Positions 6,555 to 14,223 of a stretch of 26,657 bases of DNA are shown one piece after another; within the stretch, counting starts at the first letter, position 1; each line of letters begins with the position of its first letter. The stretch is from the NCBI GenBank assembly GCA_041493035.1, contig JBGPYB010000059.1:1-26657 (forward strand), read 5' to 3'. The position numbers and the translations under genes are program-made. The DNA is from JBGPYB01 sp041493035 (GTDB lineage Bacteria; Acidobacteriota; Vicinamibacteria; Fen-336). Below the pieces are notes generated by a model, which did not search any database, was not told the DNA's origin, and saw only the letters and a list, made by a program, of their open reading frames with translations.

Positions 6555-9242
6555 ATGATCGGCCGCACGCTGGCCCACTACAAGATCACCGCGGCGATCG
6601 GCGCCGGCGGCATGGGCGAGGTCTACCGCGCCGCCGACATGAAGCTCGGGCGGGAGGTCGCGCTCAAGCTGCTGCCCAAAGCCTTTGTGTCGGACCCCGA
6701 GCGGCTGGCACGCTTCGACCGTGAGGCGAGGCTTCTCGCCTCGCTCAACCACCCGAACATCGCGCACCTCTACGGCTTCGAAACCGTGACTTTCGATGAC
6801 GCGACCGCGGTCCACTTCATCGTCATGGAGCTGGTCGAGGGTGAGGACCTGGCCGAGCGTGTGAAGCGCGGCACTTTGCCCATCGACGAAGCGATCACCA
6901 TCGCGAAGCAGATCGCCGAGGCCCTGGAGGAGGCCCACGAGAAGGGCATCGTCCATCGCGACCTGAAGCCCGCGAACGTGAAGCTGACGCCGGACCGCAA
7001 GGTGAAGGTGCTCGACTTCGGCCTCGCGAAAGCGTACTCGGTCGACCCAGCGAACAGCGGGTCGCCGGACCTCTCCCACTCCCCCACGATGACGCGGCAG
7101 GGCACCGAGGCGGGAGTGATTCTGGGTACCGCCGGGTACATGTCGCCGGAGCAGGCCCGCGGTCGAGCCGTGGACCGGCGGGCGGACATCTGGGCCTTCG
7201 GCGTCGTGCTGTTCGAGATGCTGACGGGCACTCGCCTTTTCGCGGGCATGACCGTCTCGGACACGCTCGTGGCGGTCCTGACGCGCGACATCGATTGGAC
7301 GGCGCTGCCCCCCGGGACGCCGGCGGGCATCCGCCGCCTGCTGCTGCGGTGCCTCGACCGGGACCCACGCACGCGCTTGCGCGACATAGGCGAGGCGCGG
7401 GTCGCCCTCGACGGCCTGGCCGCCCATCCCCGGGAGCCGGAACCGGCGCCGGCAGCGGGCGGGTCCAACAGGATGAGCGTCGCCCTCGGCCTGGGCCTGG
7501 GCCTCGCAACCCTGGGACTGGCGTGGGCCTACCTCACCCGCCGTCCGGCAGCCGAGGCCCGCGTGGTGAAGCTGTCCATCCTGCCGCCGGACAAGGCCAA
7601 CTTTGCCGGCGTCGCCGTGTCGCCGGACGGCCGGTGGCTCGCCTTCACGGCGGCGACAGGTGGCAAGGTCCAGCTCTGGGTGCGGGCGCTCGATGCCACG
7701 GAGTCGAAGGCTCTCGGCGGCACGGAAGGTGCCACCTTGCCGTTCTGGTCGCCCGACAGCCGCGCCATCGCCTTCTTCGCGAACGGCAAGCTGAAGAAGA
7801 TCGACGCCGCCGGTGGGGTCGTCTCGACCCTGTGCGACGTCGGGGTGGCCAACGGCGGCACGTGGAACCGGGAGGGTGTGATCCTGTTCTCCCATCTGGG
7901 CGGCGCCGGAATCTCGCGTGTGTCCGCCTCGGGTGGCGACGTGGCCTCAGTCCTGCGGGTCGACCCGGAACACCAGGAAACGGACTATGCCAATCCCTTC
8001 TTCCTGCCCGATGGCCGGCACTTTCTCTACAACGTCTTCGGCGGGCAGAAGGAGGTCCGTGGGGTGTACGTCGGCTCGCTCGACGGGGGCGTGCGCCAGC
8101 GGTTGGTCAGCGACCACACGAACGCCGTGTATGCGGCATCGACCCCCACCGGAGGGTTCCTGCTCTTCGGACGGGACGGGGCACTCGTCGCCCAGGCGTT
8201 CGACGCGGGAACGCTGCAGCTGAAAGGCGAGGCATTCCCGATCGCCCCACACCTGGGGACCAATTTCGACACCACGGCCGGCGGCGGCGGGCGGCGGCTC
8301 GTCTCCGCGTCCGACAGCGGTGTCCTCGTCTTCGATCCCCTCCCCGACCGACAGAGCAGTCACCTGGTCTGGGTGGATCGCGCTGGCCGTCCGACCGGCG
8401 CGCCAGACCGGATGGAGAACGTGAGCATGGTGCGGCTCTCGCCCGACGGCAAGCGCTATGCCGTATCCCGACTCGACTCCGAAACGGGCAACGGGGACAT
8501 ATGGGTGTCCGATGTGACCGGCGGCAACGCGACACGTCTCACGTTCGATCCCGGGAACGACACTTTTCCCGTCTGGTCGCCCGACGACGGCCGGCTCGTC
8601 TGGGCGTCCAACCGAGGAGGGAGGTTCCGCCTCTACCAGAAGGCGGCCAGCGGATCCGGACAGGACGCGCTCCTCCTCGAGTCCGATCTATACGTCTTTC
8701 CCACGGACTGGTCGCGGGACGGCCGCGTGATCCTCTACCGCCAGGTCGATCCAAAGACGAAGTACGACATCTGGGCCCTGCCGGTCGGGCCGCAGGCCGG
8801 CGACCCGAAGCCGTTTCCCTTTCTCAAGACCGAGGCCAACGAGGGGGCGGCCGTGTTCTCTCCCGATGGGCTGTGGGTGGCGTATTCCTCGGACGAATCG
8901 GGCAGGTACGAGGTATACGTCCAGGCCTTTCCGGCAGGCGGCGGCAAGCGGCAGGTGTCGACGGGCGGTGGGATCGCGCCGCAGTGGCGGAGCGACGGGA
9001 GCGAGCTCTTCTACCACGCGCTGGACGGGACACTGATGGCGGCGGCGGTCGAGCACGGGGCGGGCCTCGTGACCAGCCCGCCCGCTCCGCTCTTCGAGTT
9101 TCGCCCGAGCGGCCCCCTCATCACGCCGTACTACGGGGTCGCCCCCGATGGACGTCGCTTCCTGCTGAGCACGATCGTGGACACCATGCCGGGGGCCGCG
9201 TTCACGGTCGTTGTCAACTGGACCGTGGCGCCGAAGGAATGA
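6555..9242 (+). CDS. Ser/Thr protein kinase with C-terminal WD40/TolB-like beta-propeller
   Basis: 895 residues from ATG 6555, with AAGGA 6 bases upstream. The open frame continues far upstream, but only out-of-frame shadow of the aminotransferase lies there. Kinase domain, about 10-280: GAGGMGEVY glycine loop, Lys38, HRDLKPAN (134-141), DFG (154-156), SPEQ in place of APE. A Pro/Ala linker and one membrane helix (about 307-330, LGLGLGLATLGLAW) lead to a large propeller with repeated SPDGR-W-A and WSPD motifs. The propeller would lie outside the membrane as a sensor or ligand platform, with the kinase inside. This is a common Acidobacteriota architecture; the signal is unknown. A truncated second kinase head follows 34 bases after the stop, suggesting it was once followed by a paralogue. 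Confidence 0.92.
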   Translation: MIGRTLAHYKITAAIGAGGMGEVYRAADMKLGREVALKLLPKAFVSDPERLARFDREARLLASLNHPNIAHLYGFETVTFDDATAVHFIVMELVEGEDLAERVKRGTLPIDEAITIAKQIAEALEEAHEKGIVHRDLKPANVKLTPDRKVKVLDFGLAKAYSVDPANSGSPDLSHSPTMTRQGTEAGVILGTAGYMSPEQARGRAVDRRADIWAFGVVLFEMLTGTRLFAGMTVSDTLVAVLTRDIDWTALPPGTPAGIRRLLLRCLDRDPRTRLRDIGEARVALDGLAAHPREPEPAPAAGGSNRMSVALGLGLGLATLGLAWAYLTRRPAAEARVVKLSILPPDKANFAGVAVSPDGRWLAFTAATGGKVQLWVRALDATESKALGGTEGATLPFWSPDSRAIAFFANGKLKKIDAAGGVVSTLCDVGVANGGTWNREGVILFSHLGGAGISRVSASGGDVASVLRVDPEHQETDYANPFFLPDGRHFLYNVFGGQKEVRGVYVGSLDGGVRQRLVSDHTNAVYAASTPTGGFLLFGRDGALVAQAFDAGTLQLKGEAFPIAPHLGTNFDTTAGGGGRRLVSASDSGVLVFDPLPDRQSSHLVWVDRAGRPTGAPDRMENVSMVRLSPDGKRYAVSRLDSETGNGDIWVSDVTGGNATRLTFDPGNDTFPVWSPDDGRLVWASNRGGRFRLYQKAASGSGQDALLLESDLYVFPTDWSRDGRVILYRQVDPKTKYDIWALPVGPQAGDPKPFPFLKTEANEGAAVFSPDGLWVAYSSDESGRYEVYVQAFPAGGGKRQVSTGGGIAPQWRSDGSELFYHALDGTLMAAAVEHGAGLVTSPPAPLFEFRPSGPLITPYYGVAPDGRRFLLSTIVDTMPGAAFTVVVNWTVAPKE

Positions 9243-9276
9243 CCCGGTCTCTTCAGTGGCGCGGAGAGGTCCGACC

Positions 9277-9459
9277 TTGATCGGCCGCACACTCGCCCAC
9301 TACCGGATCATCGCCGCGATTGGCGCGGGCGGCATGGGCGAGGTCTACCGCGCCACCGACACGAAGCTCGGGCGGGACGTCGCCCTCAAGGTGCTGCCGG
9401 CCGAGATGGCTTCGATCCCGACGCGGGACGCGTGTCACGCTGAGGCTGCGCATGCCTGA
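9277..9459 (+). pseudogene. Truncated Ser/Thr kinase N-terminal head
   Basis: From TTG 9277 the frame encodes LIGRTLAHYRIIAAIGAG, GGMGEVYRATDTKLG and VALKVLP, including the ATP-binding Lys. It leaves family similarity near 9412 (after EMAS) and stops at 9457-9459, so about 60 residues remain. No HRD or DFG is present and it cannot be an active kinase. At DNA level it is close to the heads of the kinases at 15320 and 17709. Its last bases overlap the ATG of the GH5 gene (9452), so the break point lies just before that gene. A GGAGAGG-like ribosome site remains upstream. Confidence 0.85.
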
Positions 9460-10594
9460 CTCGAAGCGCCGAACACGTCGTCCTCTGAGCGCCGCGGCGG
9501 TGCTGGCGGTGCTGGCCACCGGCTCGCACGCCACGGCCGCGGCTGTACCAGCTCGGGCGCCGACCTTCAAGCGCGGCATCAGCATCGGACACTGGCTCGC
9601 GAAGATGCACGACGGCGAGCCATATGGAGCGCCTTCCTTCAGCCGCAACGATGTCGTCTGGATCGCGCAGCGTGGGTTCGATCACATCCGCCTTCCGGTC
9701 GACGGGCGATTGTGGTGGCTCGCCGATGGTTCGCTGGACGAGGCGAGGGTCGCCCCTTTCGTGCAGGCTCTGGAATGGGCGAGAAAGAGCGGGATGGGCG
9801 CCGTCCTCGACATGCACTTCCTCCCGAGTGGCGCCTATGATCCGAACAGTCAAGACCTTGCCGTCTTCACCGACGCCGCGTCGCGACGCAAGGCCTCCAC
9901 GTTCTGGAACCGTATCGCACGCCGCTTCGCGCGTGAAGGACCCTACCTACGGTTCGAGCTGATCAACGAACCGATGGCGCCCCGCAACGAGCAACTCAAC
10001 ACCTTGAATGCCGCTCTGCTCGCTGCCATACGTGAGTCCGATCGGGAGCGTGTCGTCTACGTCACGTCGAACCAGTCGAGCGCGTTCGCCACCCTCGACG
10101 AACTTGCCATCCCCGACGATCCGAAGGTCGCGATGCTGGTGCACTACGACGAGCCGGCGGTGTTCACGCATCAGCGGGCGAGCTGGAAGCTGTGCCCACC
10201 CGACATGCCCCTGGTCCTGTTTCCCGGAAAGGTGCCGGATATGTCCGGCTTCGTCCCTCCCGGGCACTTCGCCGCCAAGGCGTCTCTGACCGAACTCAAG
10301 GCCGAAGACGTCGACGCCGCCTTTGCCGAGGCAGCCGCGTGGTTGGCCCGGCACGCTCCCGGGAAGGAAGTCTATCTGGGGGAGTTCGGCGTCTATGAAG
10401 CCGCGCCCGCGGAGTCCAGGCGCACCTACATCGCAACCGTGCGCGCCGCCGCGGAGCGGCATGGCTGGGGCTGGGCTGTCTGGGACTACAGGAGCAGCTT
10501 CGCGGTCCGCGCTCCGGACGGGACTCCCACGCCCGTGCTGGAGGGCCTGTTCCCCGCTGGTCCGCCGGGCGGGCCGGCGCTCCAGGAGCCCTGA
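9452..10594 (+). CDS. Secreted GH5-type cellulase-family glycoside hydrolase
   Basis: 380 residues from ATG 9452, preceded by GAGG at a 6-base gap. A basic signal peptide (MPDSKRRTRRPLSAAAVLAV, to about residue 34) leads into an (alpha/beta)8 glycosidase. Family GH5 is indicated by the RGISIGHWL start, the HIRLPVD strand, the acid/base Glu173 in LINEPMAP and the nucleophile Glu311 in YLGEFGVY. HYDEP and WAVWDY are also as expected of the family. It would hydrolyse beta-1,4-glucans or related glycans (mannan, glucan) outside the cytoplasm; the exact substrate cannot be read from sequence. The long open frame upstream of 9452 is the shadow of the kinase head. No transporter or other glycosidase is adjacent. 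It probably arrived by recombination into the kinase head. Confidence 0.88.
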   Translation: MPDSKRRTRRPLSAAAVLAVLATGSHATAAAVPARAPTFKRGISIGHWLAKMHDGEPYGAPSFSRNDVVWIAQRGFDHIRLPVDGRLWWLADGSLDEARVAPFVQALEWARKSGMGAVLDMHFLPSGAYDPNSQDLAVFTDAASRRKASTFWNRIARRFAREGPYLRFELINEPMAPRNEQLNTLNAALLAAIRESDRERVVYVTSNQSSAFATLDELAIPDDPKVAMLVHYDEPAVFTHQRASWKLCPPDMPLVLFPGKVPDMSGFVPPGHFAAKASLTELKAEDVDAAFAEAAAWLARHAPGKEVYLGEFGVYEAAPAESRRTYIATVRAAAERHGWGWAVWDYRSSFAVRAPDGTPTPVLEGLFPAGPPGGPALQEP

Positions 10595-10698
10595 CACCGA
10601 CTCTCGATTGAGTGCCGCCGGGAGGAAGGGCCGCGGCCGCTCGCCAGACGCGTCGAGATGTCTGTTAGTATCAGCTAGTTAAGGCATGTCCGCCAGGC

Positions 10699-10727
10699 TT
10701 GATCGGCGACACAGTCACACGTATCAT
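10699..10727 (+). promoter_or_regulatory. Promoter of RHH/PIN toxin-antitoxin operon
   Basis: TTGATC (10699-10704), a 17-base spacer and TATCAT (10722-10727) make a good sigma70-like promoter. The ATG at 10734 lies 6 bases after the -10 box, so transcription should begin at or next to the start codon (leaderless mRNA). No Shine-Dalgarno sequence is present, in agreement. Confidence 0.6.
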
Positions 10728-10733
10728 GTGTCC

Positions 10734-10964
10734 ATGAAGAACGTGACCATCGCGCTCGACGAGGCGACCCTGCGCGATGCCCGGCGAATCGCAGCGGAGC
10801 GGTCGACTTCGCTGAACGCCCTGATCCGGGATTTCCTCGAGCGGCTCAACCTGCGCGAGTCGCACGCTCGGGGGGCGCGCCGTCGCATAGCGGAGCTATG
10901 TCGAGACTCGAAAGCCGAGGTCGGCGAGCGCGACTGGACCCGTGACGAGCTCCATGAGCGTTGA
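10734..10964 (+). CDS. Ribbon-helix-helix antitoxin (VapB-type)
   Basis: 76 residues. The N-terminus MKNVTIALDEATLRDARRIA is the beta strand and first helix of a ribbon-helix-helix (CopG/Arc) DNA-binding dimer, and STSLNALIRDFLERL is the second helix. The charged C-terminal tail (about 45-76) would wrap and inhibit the toxin. It should neutralise the PIN nuclease encoded next and repress the shared promoter. ATG 10734 is chosen over the upstream in-frame ATG at 10686 because the strand begins at MKNV and a promoter lies directly in front. Its end overlaps the toxin start by 11 bases (ATG 10954), implying coupled translation. Confidence 0.82.
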   Translation: MKNVTIALDEATLRDARRIAAERSTSLNALIRDFLERLNLRESHARGARRRIAELCRDSKAEVGERDWTRDELHER

Positions 10965-11373
10965 CTGCTTCCTCGACACCAACATCCTCGTGTACGCGAT
11001 CTCTTCGGCCGAAGCAGATGCGGCCAAGAGGACGAAGGCGCTGGACCTCGTGAGGCGATCCGACTTCGGCCTCTCGGCCCAGGTGCTCCAGGAGTTCTAC
11101 GTCACGGTCACGCGGAAGATCCGCAAGCCGTTGGCGCCGGAGCTTGCGGTCGCGCTGATGGACGAATATCGCGTGTTCCCGACCGTGCCAACGGACTATC
11201 CGCTCATCGTGTTGGCCGTCGAGCTGTCGCTTCGATACGGCATCTCCTACTGGGATGGGGCCATCCTCGCGGCTGCGGAGGCCCTCGAGGCCCCCATCCT
11301 GTACACCGAGGACCTGAATCACGGGCAGCGCTACGGCCCGATTCACGCCGTCAACCCCTTCCTCGAGACTTGA
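10954..11373 (+). CDS. PIN-domain ribonuclease toxin (VapC-type)
   Basis: 139 residues from ATG 10954; a GTG four codons upstream at 10942 is an alternative. All four acidic PIN positions are present: Asp8 in FLDTNILVYA, Glu47 in LQEFY, Asp101 in YWDGAIL and Asp120 in YTEDLN. VapC-type toxins are Mg-dependent ribonucleases that cut tRNA or rRNA and stop translation until bound by the antitoxin. The active site looks intact. It is co-transcribed with the RHH antitoxin. The gene meets a second PIN module tail to tail, with 28 bases between the two stop codons. Confidence 0.88.
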   Translation: MSVDCFLDTNILVYAISSAEADAAKRTKALDLVRRSDFGLSAQVLQEFYVTVTRKIRKPLAPELAVALMDEYRVFPTVPTDYPLIVLAVELSLRYGISYWDGAILAAAEALEAPILYTEDLNHGQRYGPIHAVNPFLET

Positions 11374-11397
11374 GAGGAGCAGGGGCCACGAGTCTCG
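11364..11397. terminator. Inverted repeat between convergent toxin genes
   Basis: CGAGACT (11364-11370) and AGTCTCG (11391-11397) are perfect 7-base arms around a 20-base loop, starting in the last codons of the upstream PIN gene. The position between two convergent operons suits a bidirectional terminator. The loop is long and no U-run follows, so this is tentative. Confidence 0.25.
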
Positions 11398-11401
11398 TCT
11401 G

Positions 11402-11806
11402 TCAGTCGACGAACTCGTATCGGACTCTCATGCGGTCGTAGACGGAACGGGCTCGCTGGTCCCGCGTGAGGAGCCTCGCTCCCGCATGTCGTGCTGTCGC
11501 GGCGATGAGGGCATCGTAGATTGCCCCCCGCGCGAGGCCCGTCCGGGCCGACGTCTCCACGAGCGCCAAGTGAGCGCGGGCGGGAAGGACCAGCGGAGCT
11601 TCCGGGAACCGCTCGGAGAGAAATGTCGCCACCAGATCCGCCGGCGCGCGGTGGGGCGGCGGGAGCCGCGTCAGGACCGAATAGGCCTCGACGAGGACGT
11701 GTGCCGGCACGCGAGGCTTGCGGGCGAGTGCCGCGGCTGCCGACTGGTGGCCCTCGTGCCAGCTAGCGAAGCCCGCCACGACCACGGTCGTGTCGACGGC
11801 GATCAC
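11402..11806 (-). CDS. PIN-domain ribonuclease toxin (second module)
   Basis: 134 residues with the PIN acidic set: Asp5 in MIAVDTTVVV, Glu40 in VLVEAYSVL, Asp98 in IYDALIAATA and Asp116 in LLTRDQRA. By family this is a VapC-like endoribonuclease toxin acting on tRNA or rRNA. The start ATG overlaps the stop of the AbrB-type antitoxin by 4 bases (ATGA, 11803-11806), so translation is coupled. Sequence differs strongly from the PIN toxin at 10954, so this is a separate acquisition and not a duplicate. The active site appears complete. Confidence 0.87.
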   Translation of the reverse strand: MIAVDTTVVVAGFASWHEGHQSAAAALARKPRVPAHVLVEAYSVLTRLPPPHRAPADLVATFLSERFPEAPLVLPARAHLALVETSARTGLARGAIYDALIAATARHAGARLLTRDQRARSVYDRMRVRYEFVD

Positions 11807-12048
11807 CGGCGCGTCCGCTCGATCGTCGCCCTCACGAGATCATCGGTCAGGGGTGGCAGCTCTTCGGCCGGTACCGCGACCCGGCCTCCGGCGCGCCGCG
11901 CCAGAGACATGGGCACAGACGCCGGCTCGATCTCGATCCGCCCGTCCCGCTCACGGATCTCGACGACCCTCCCCTGCTCGAGGCCGAGGCGATCGCGCAG
12001 CGGCTTCGGGATGACGACACGGCCGGCGGAGTCGATGGCAGATTTCAT
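11803..12048 (-). CDS. AbrB/MazE-family antitoxin
   Basis: 81 residues from ATG 12048 (minus strand). MKSAIDSAGRVVIPKPLRDR with LGLEQG is the swapped-hairpin AbrB DNA-binding motif. The C-terminal half (ELPPLTDDLVRATIERTRR) is the expected toxin-binding tail. It should block the PIN toxin encoded immediately downstream and repress its own promoter. An in-frame ATG 13 codons earlier (12087) is less likely, because the AbrB fold begins at the chosen Met and a -10 box lies between the two candidates. Confidence 0.85.
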   Translation of the reverse strand: MKSAIDSAGRVVIPKPLRDRLGLEQGRVVEIRERDGRIEIEPASVPMSLARRAGGRVAVPAEELPPLTDDLVRATIERTRR

Positions 12049-12054
12049 GTCAGA

Positions 12055-12081
12055 ATTATGCCATCCGTATATTTCCGGCAA
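12055..12081 (-). promoter_or_regulatory. Promoter of AbrB/PIN operon
   Basis: On the minus strand CATAAT (12055-12060) lies 6 bases before the antitoxin ATG, with TTGCCG (12076-12081) 15 bases further upstream. The -10 box is good; the -35 is weak and the spacing short. As with the neighbouring module, the mRNA should be leaderless or nearly so. Confidence 0.45.
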
Positions 12082-12087
12082 GGGCAA

Positions 12088-13971
12088 TCAAGGCGCCAGC
12101 TGCATACGGCGGAGTAGATCCTGAAAGCGGGGATCGGGATGCAATGGGGCGAGTTCCGGCATCACTTTCACCAGGACGAGCATCCCAGAATGCTGTTCGT
12201 AGCCCTTTTCCAAGTCCTGCATAGCAGCGTCGCGGCCGCCCAAAGCCAGAAGCGCTGGCGCGAGGGTGCCCGCCGAAGTGAAGCGCAGCGAAGTGGGCGA
12301 ACGAACTTCCGCCAGGAGACGGCGTGCGCCAGCGGCATCTCCGGAAACGGCTTCCGCCTGAGCTACGTCCGATTTCATCCAGGGGTTGTCGCCGCTTAGC
12401 GCCAGGGCCTTGCGAAATTCAGCGAGGGACTCCGGGTAGCGTTTCTGCTCGCGCAGAGCGATGCCCAGGGCCCGGTGCGCCAGGACAAAATTGGGGTCCA
12501 TTTCCAGCGCTCGGCGCGCCTGCTGTTCCCCCTCTTTCAACCGCCCGGCGTACACCAACAGCTCTGCGGTGTCCGTGTTCAAGATGAGCGAGAGCGGGTC
12601 GAGTTGCCGGGCACGCTCGATTTCCCCGATGGACTCCTGGGTTCTTCCTACCGCAATCAGGCAGAAGGCGAACCACTGATGCGCGGTGGCGTAGTTGGCG
12701 TTCAGCTGCAATGCACGGCGGAATTCTCGCTCGGCATTCGGCCAATCCCACTCGTAGTGCATCATGACAAAAGCTAGCGAGGTATGCGCCTCGGCCAGCG
12801 ATTCATCCAGCGCTATGGCTTTCTGCGCGGCCTGTTTGGCGCGGGGCATGGCCTCGCTGCGCGGCATTTCCGCATTGGGCATCGAACCGAGCAGTGCGTA
12901 GGTGTCGGCAAGGCCGGCGTAGGCTTCCGCGTAGTTCGGCTCGGCAGCGAGTGCCCGTTGAAAATTGGCGATCGCCCGGACGTAGTCAGCCTCGGTTCGC
13001 CGATTCCAGAAATAACGCCCGCGTAAGAAGTCCTCGCGCGCTTCCACGTTGGTGACCCGAGGGTGAACCGGAGCGGAGACCTCTCGCGGGAGAAGGTGGG
13101 TGGAGACTTCGCGGGCAATCACACCGCTGACTTCCGTTTCCAGCGGCAGGAATTCGCGGGCGTCGCGCTCGAAGCTGTCGGCCCAGAGATGTGTTCGATC
13201 TCGGGCGCGGATCAATTGCGCGGCGATGCGGATGCGCCCGCCTTCGCGTCGGACGCTGCCTTCCAAGAGGAATTCCACACCGAGCTCGCTTGAAATCTGC
13301 TGGACATCGGCGCGGGCACCCTTGTAATGCATGGCCGAGGTGCGCGCAATCACCCCCAGCCGGTCCGGGTTCATGCGGCTCAATTGCGTGAGGATTTCCT
13401 CGGTGAACCCGTCGCTCAGGTAATCCTGCTCCGGGTCGCCAGTCAGGTTCTCAAAAGGGAGTACCGCGATGCTGATGCGGGCAGGGATTCCCGGGTCGAC
13501 CGGGCGGCTTCCCCACCAGACGAAGTACCCCGCGGACAGAAAGAGTCCGGCGAGAGCGACACGGGCAACCCATCCCCGGTTCCGGCTGGCGGGTGGCGCA
13601 GGCGCTGCGACGGAGGCCGCAACGGGCACCGGGGCCTCCTGTCCCACAACCCGTACGGCGGCTACAAAGCGGTAGCCGCTCTTGGGGACTGTTTCGATGA
13701 ATTCGGCGCCCATCTCGTTCTGGCCGAGCGCCCGGCGTAGCAGGAAGACGTTTTGAGCAAGGTTGCCCTCTTCAACAAAGCTGTCCGCCCAGATGCGCTG
13801 AAGAAGGGTCTCCTTGTCCAACAGGTGACCGGCGTCTTCTACCAGGACTTGGAGTGTGTCGAAGGCTTTCGGCGGTAAAGGCACCGCCTCGCCACCGCGC
13901 AGGAGGCGGCGCTCCCCGGGCAGCAGCCGGAAGGGGCCGAACTCATAGAAATGGCTCTCCCGCAAGGACAT
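12088..13971 (-). CDS. CadC-like transcription regulator: winged helix, membrane helix, COG5616 TolB-like domain and TPRs
   Basis: About 627 residues from ATG 13971, with AAGG 5 bases upstream; the frame also has an ATG at 14106, but the DNA-binding domain begins just after 13971. Residues 7-105 form an OmpR-type winged helix (YEFGPFRLLPGERRL, KAFDTLQVLV, SGYRFVAAV). A membrane helix at about 136-156 follows. Then comes a COG5616 TolB-like domain (IAVLPFENLTGDPEQDYLSDG, LEGSVRREGGRIRI) and then about six TPR-like units. By analogy with CadC it senses through its outer part and binds DNA directly, without phosphorylation. It reads away from the PEP-CTERM gene, a likely target. G+C is lower than in the neighbouring kinases. 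Confidence 0.88.
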   Translation of the reverse strand: MSLRESHFYEFGPFRLLPGERRLLRGGEAVPLPPKAFDTLQVLVEDAGHLLDKETLLQRIWADSFVEEGNLAQNVFLLRRALGQNEMGAEFIETVPKSGYRFVAAVRVVGQEAPVPVAASVAAPAPPASRNRGWVARVALAGLFLSAGYFVWWGSRPVDPGIPARISIAVLPFENLTGDPEQDYLSDGFTEEILTQLSRMNPDRLGVIARTSAMHYKGARADVQQISSELGVEFLLEGSVRREGGRIRIAAQLIRARDRTHLWADSFERDAREFLPLETEVSGVIAREVSTHLLPREVSAPVHPRVTNVEAREDFLRGRYFWNRRTEADYVRAIANFQRALAAEPNYAEAYAGLADTYALLGSMPNAEMPRSEAMPRAKQAAQKAIALDESLAEAHTSLAFVMMHYEWDWPNAEREFRRALQLNANYATAHQWFAFCLIAVGRTQESIGEIERARQLDPLSLILNTDTAELLVYAGRLKEGEQQARRALEMDPNFVLAHRALGIALREQKRYPESLAEFRKALALSGDNPWMKSDVAQAEAVSGDAAGARRLLAEVRSPTSLRFTSAGTLAPALLALGGRDAAMQDLEKGYEQHSGMLVLVKVMPELAPLHPDPRFQDLLRRMQLAP

Positions 13972-14098
13972 GGAGACCTTGAGAAAAACCTGATCAGAAA
14001 CCAATGCCGCCCGAAAGACCCCCCACGTCATCTGGATCAGACTCTTCAGCGTTTGGGAGGGCGCGCAGGATGCACCTGGTGCAGGGGTCACCCGCTCC

Positions 14099-14127
14099 TT
14101 GGGCATTCCCGCTCTCGAAAATAACTA
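14099..14127 (+). promoter_or_regulatory. Possible promoter of PEP-CTERM gene
   Basis: TTGGGC (14099-14104), a 17-base spacer and TAACTA (14122-14127) lie in the 252-base gap between the divergent regulator and the surface protein gene. Nothing else is recognised in this gap. Overlapping alternatives (CTATAG) exist, so the exact hexamer is uncertain. Confidence 0.35.
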
Positions 14128-14223
14128 TAGCCGAAGAATCTCTCCAGGCACAAGGTGACGAAGCGTCCACGACCGGTAAGCCAGAGGTCTATGACCCACG
14201 TGAACCATAAGGGGAGATTACAC

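Noticed and set aside
6555..9242. Propeller domain as TolB of the Tol-Pal system
   Set aside because: Only the beta-propeller fold is shared; it is fused to a kinase and no tol or pal genes are present.
10699..10720. TTGATCGGC before the RHH antitoxin resembling another kinase head
   Set aside because: Only about nine bases match in a row and the sequence fits a -35 box with correct spacing, so a promoter is the simpler reading.
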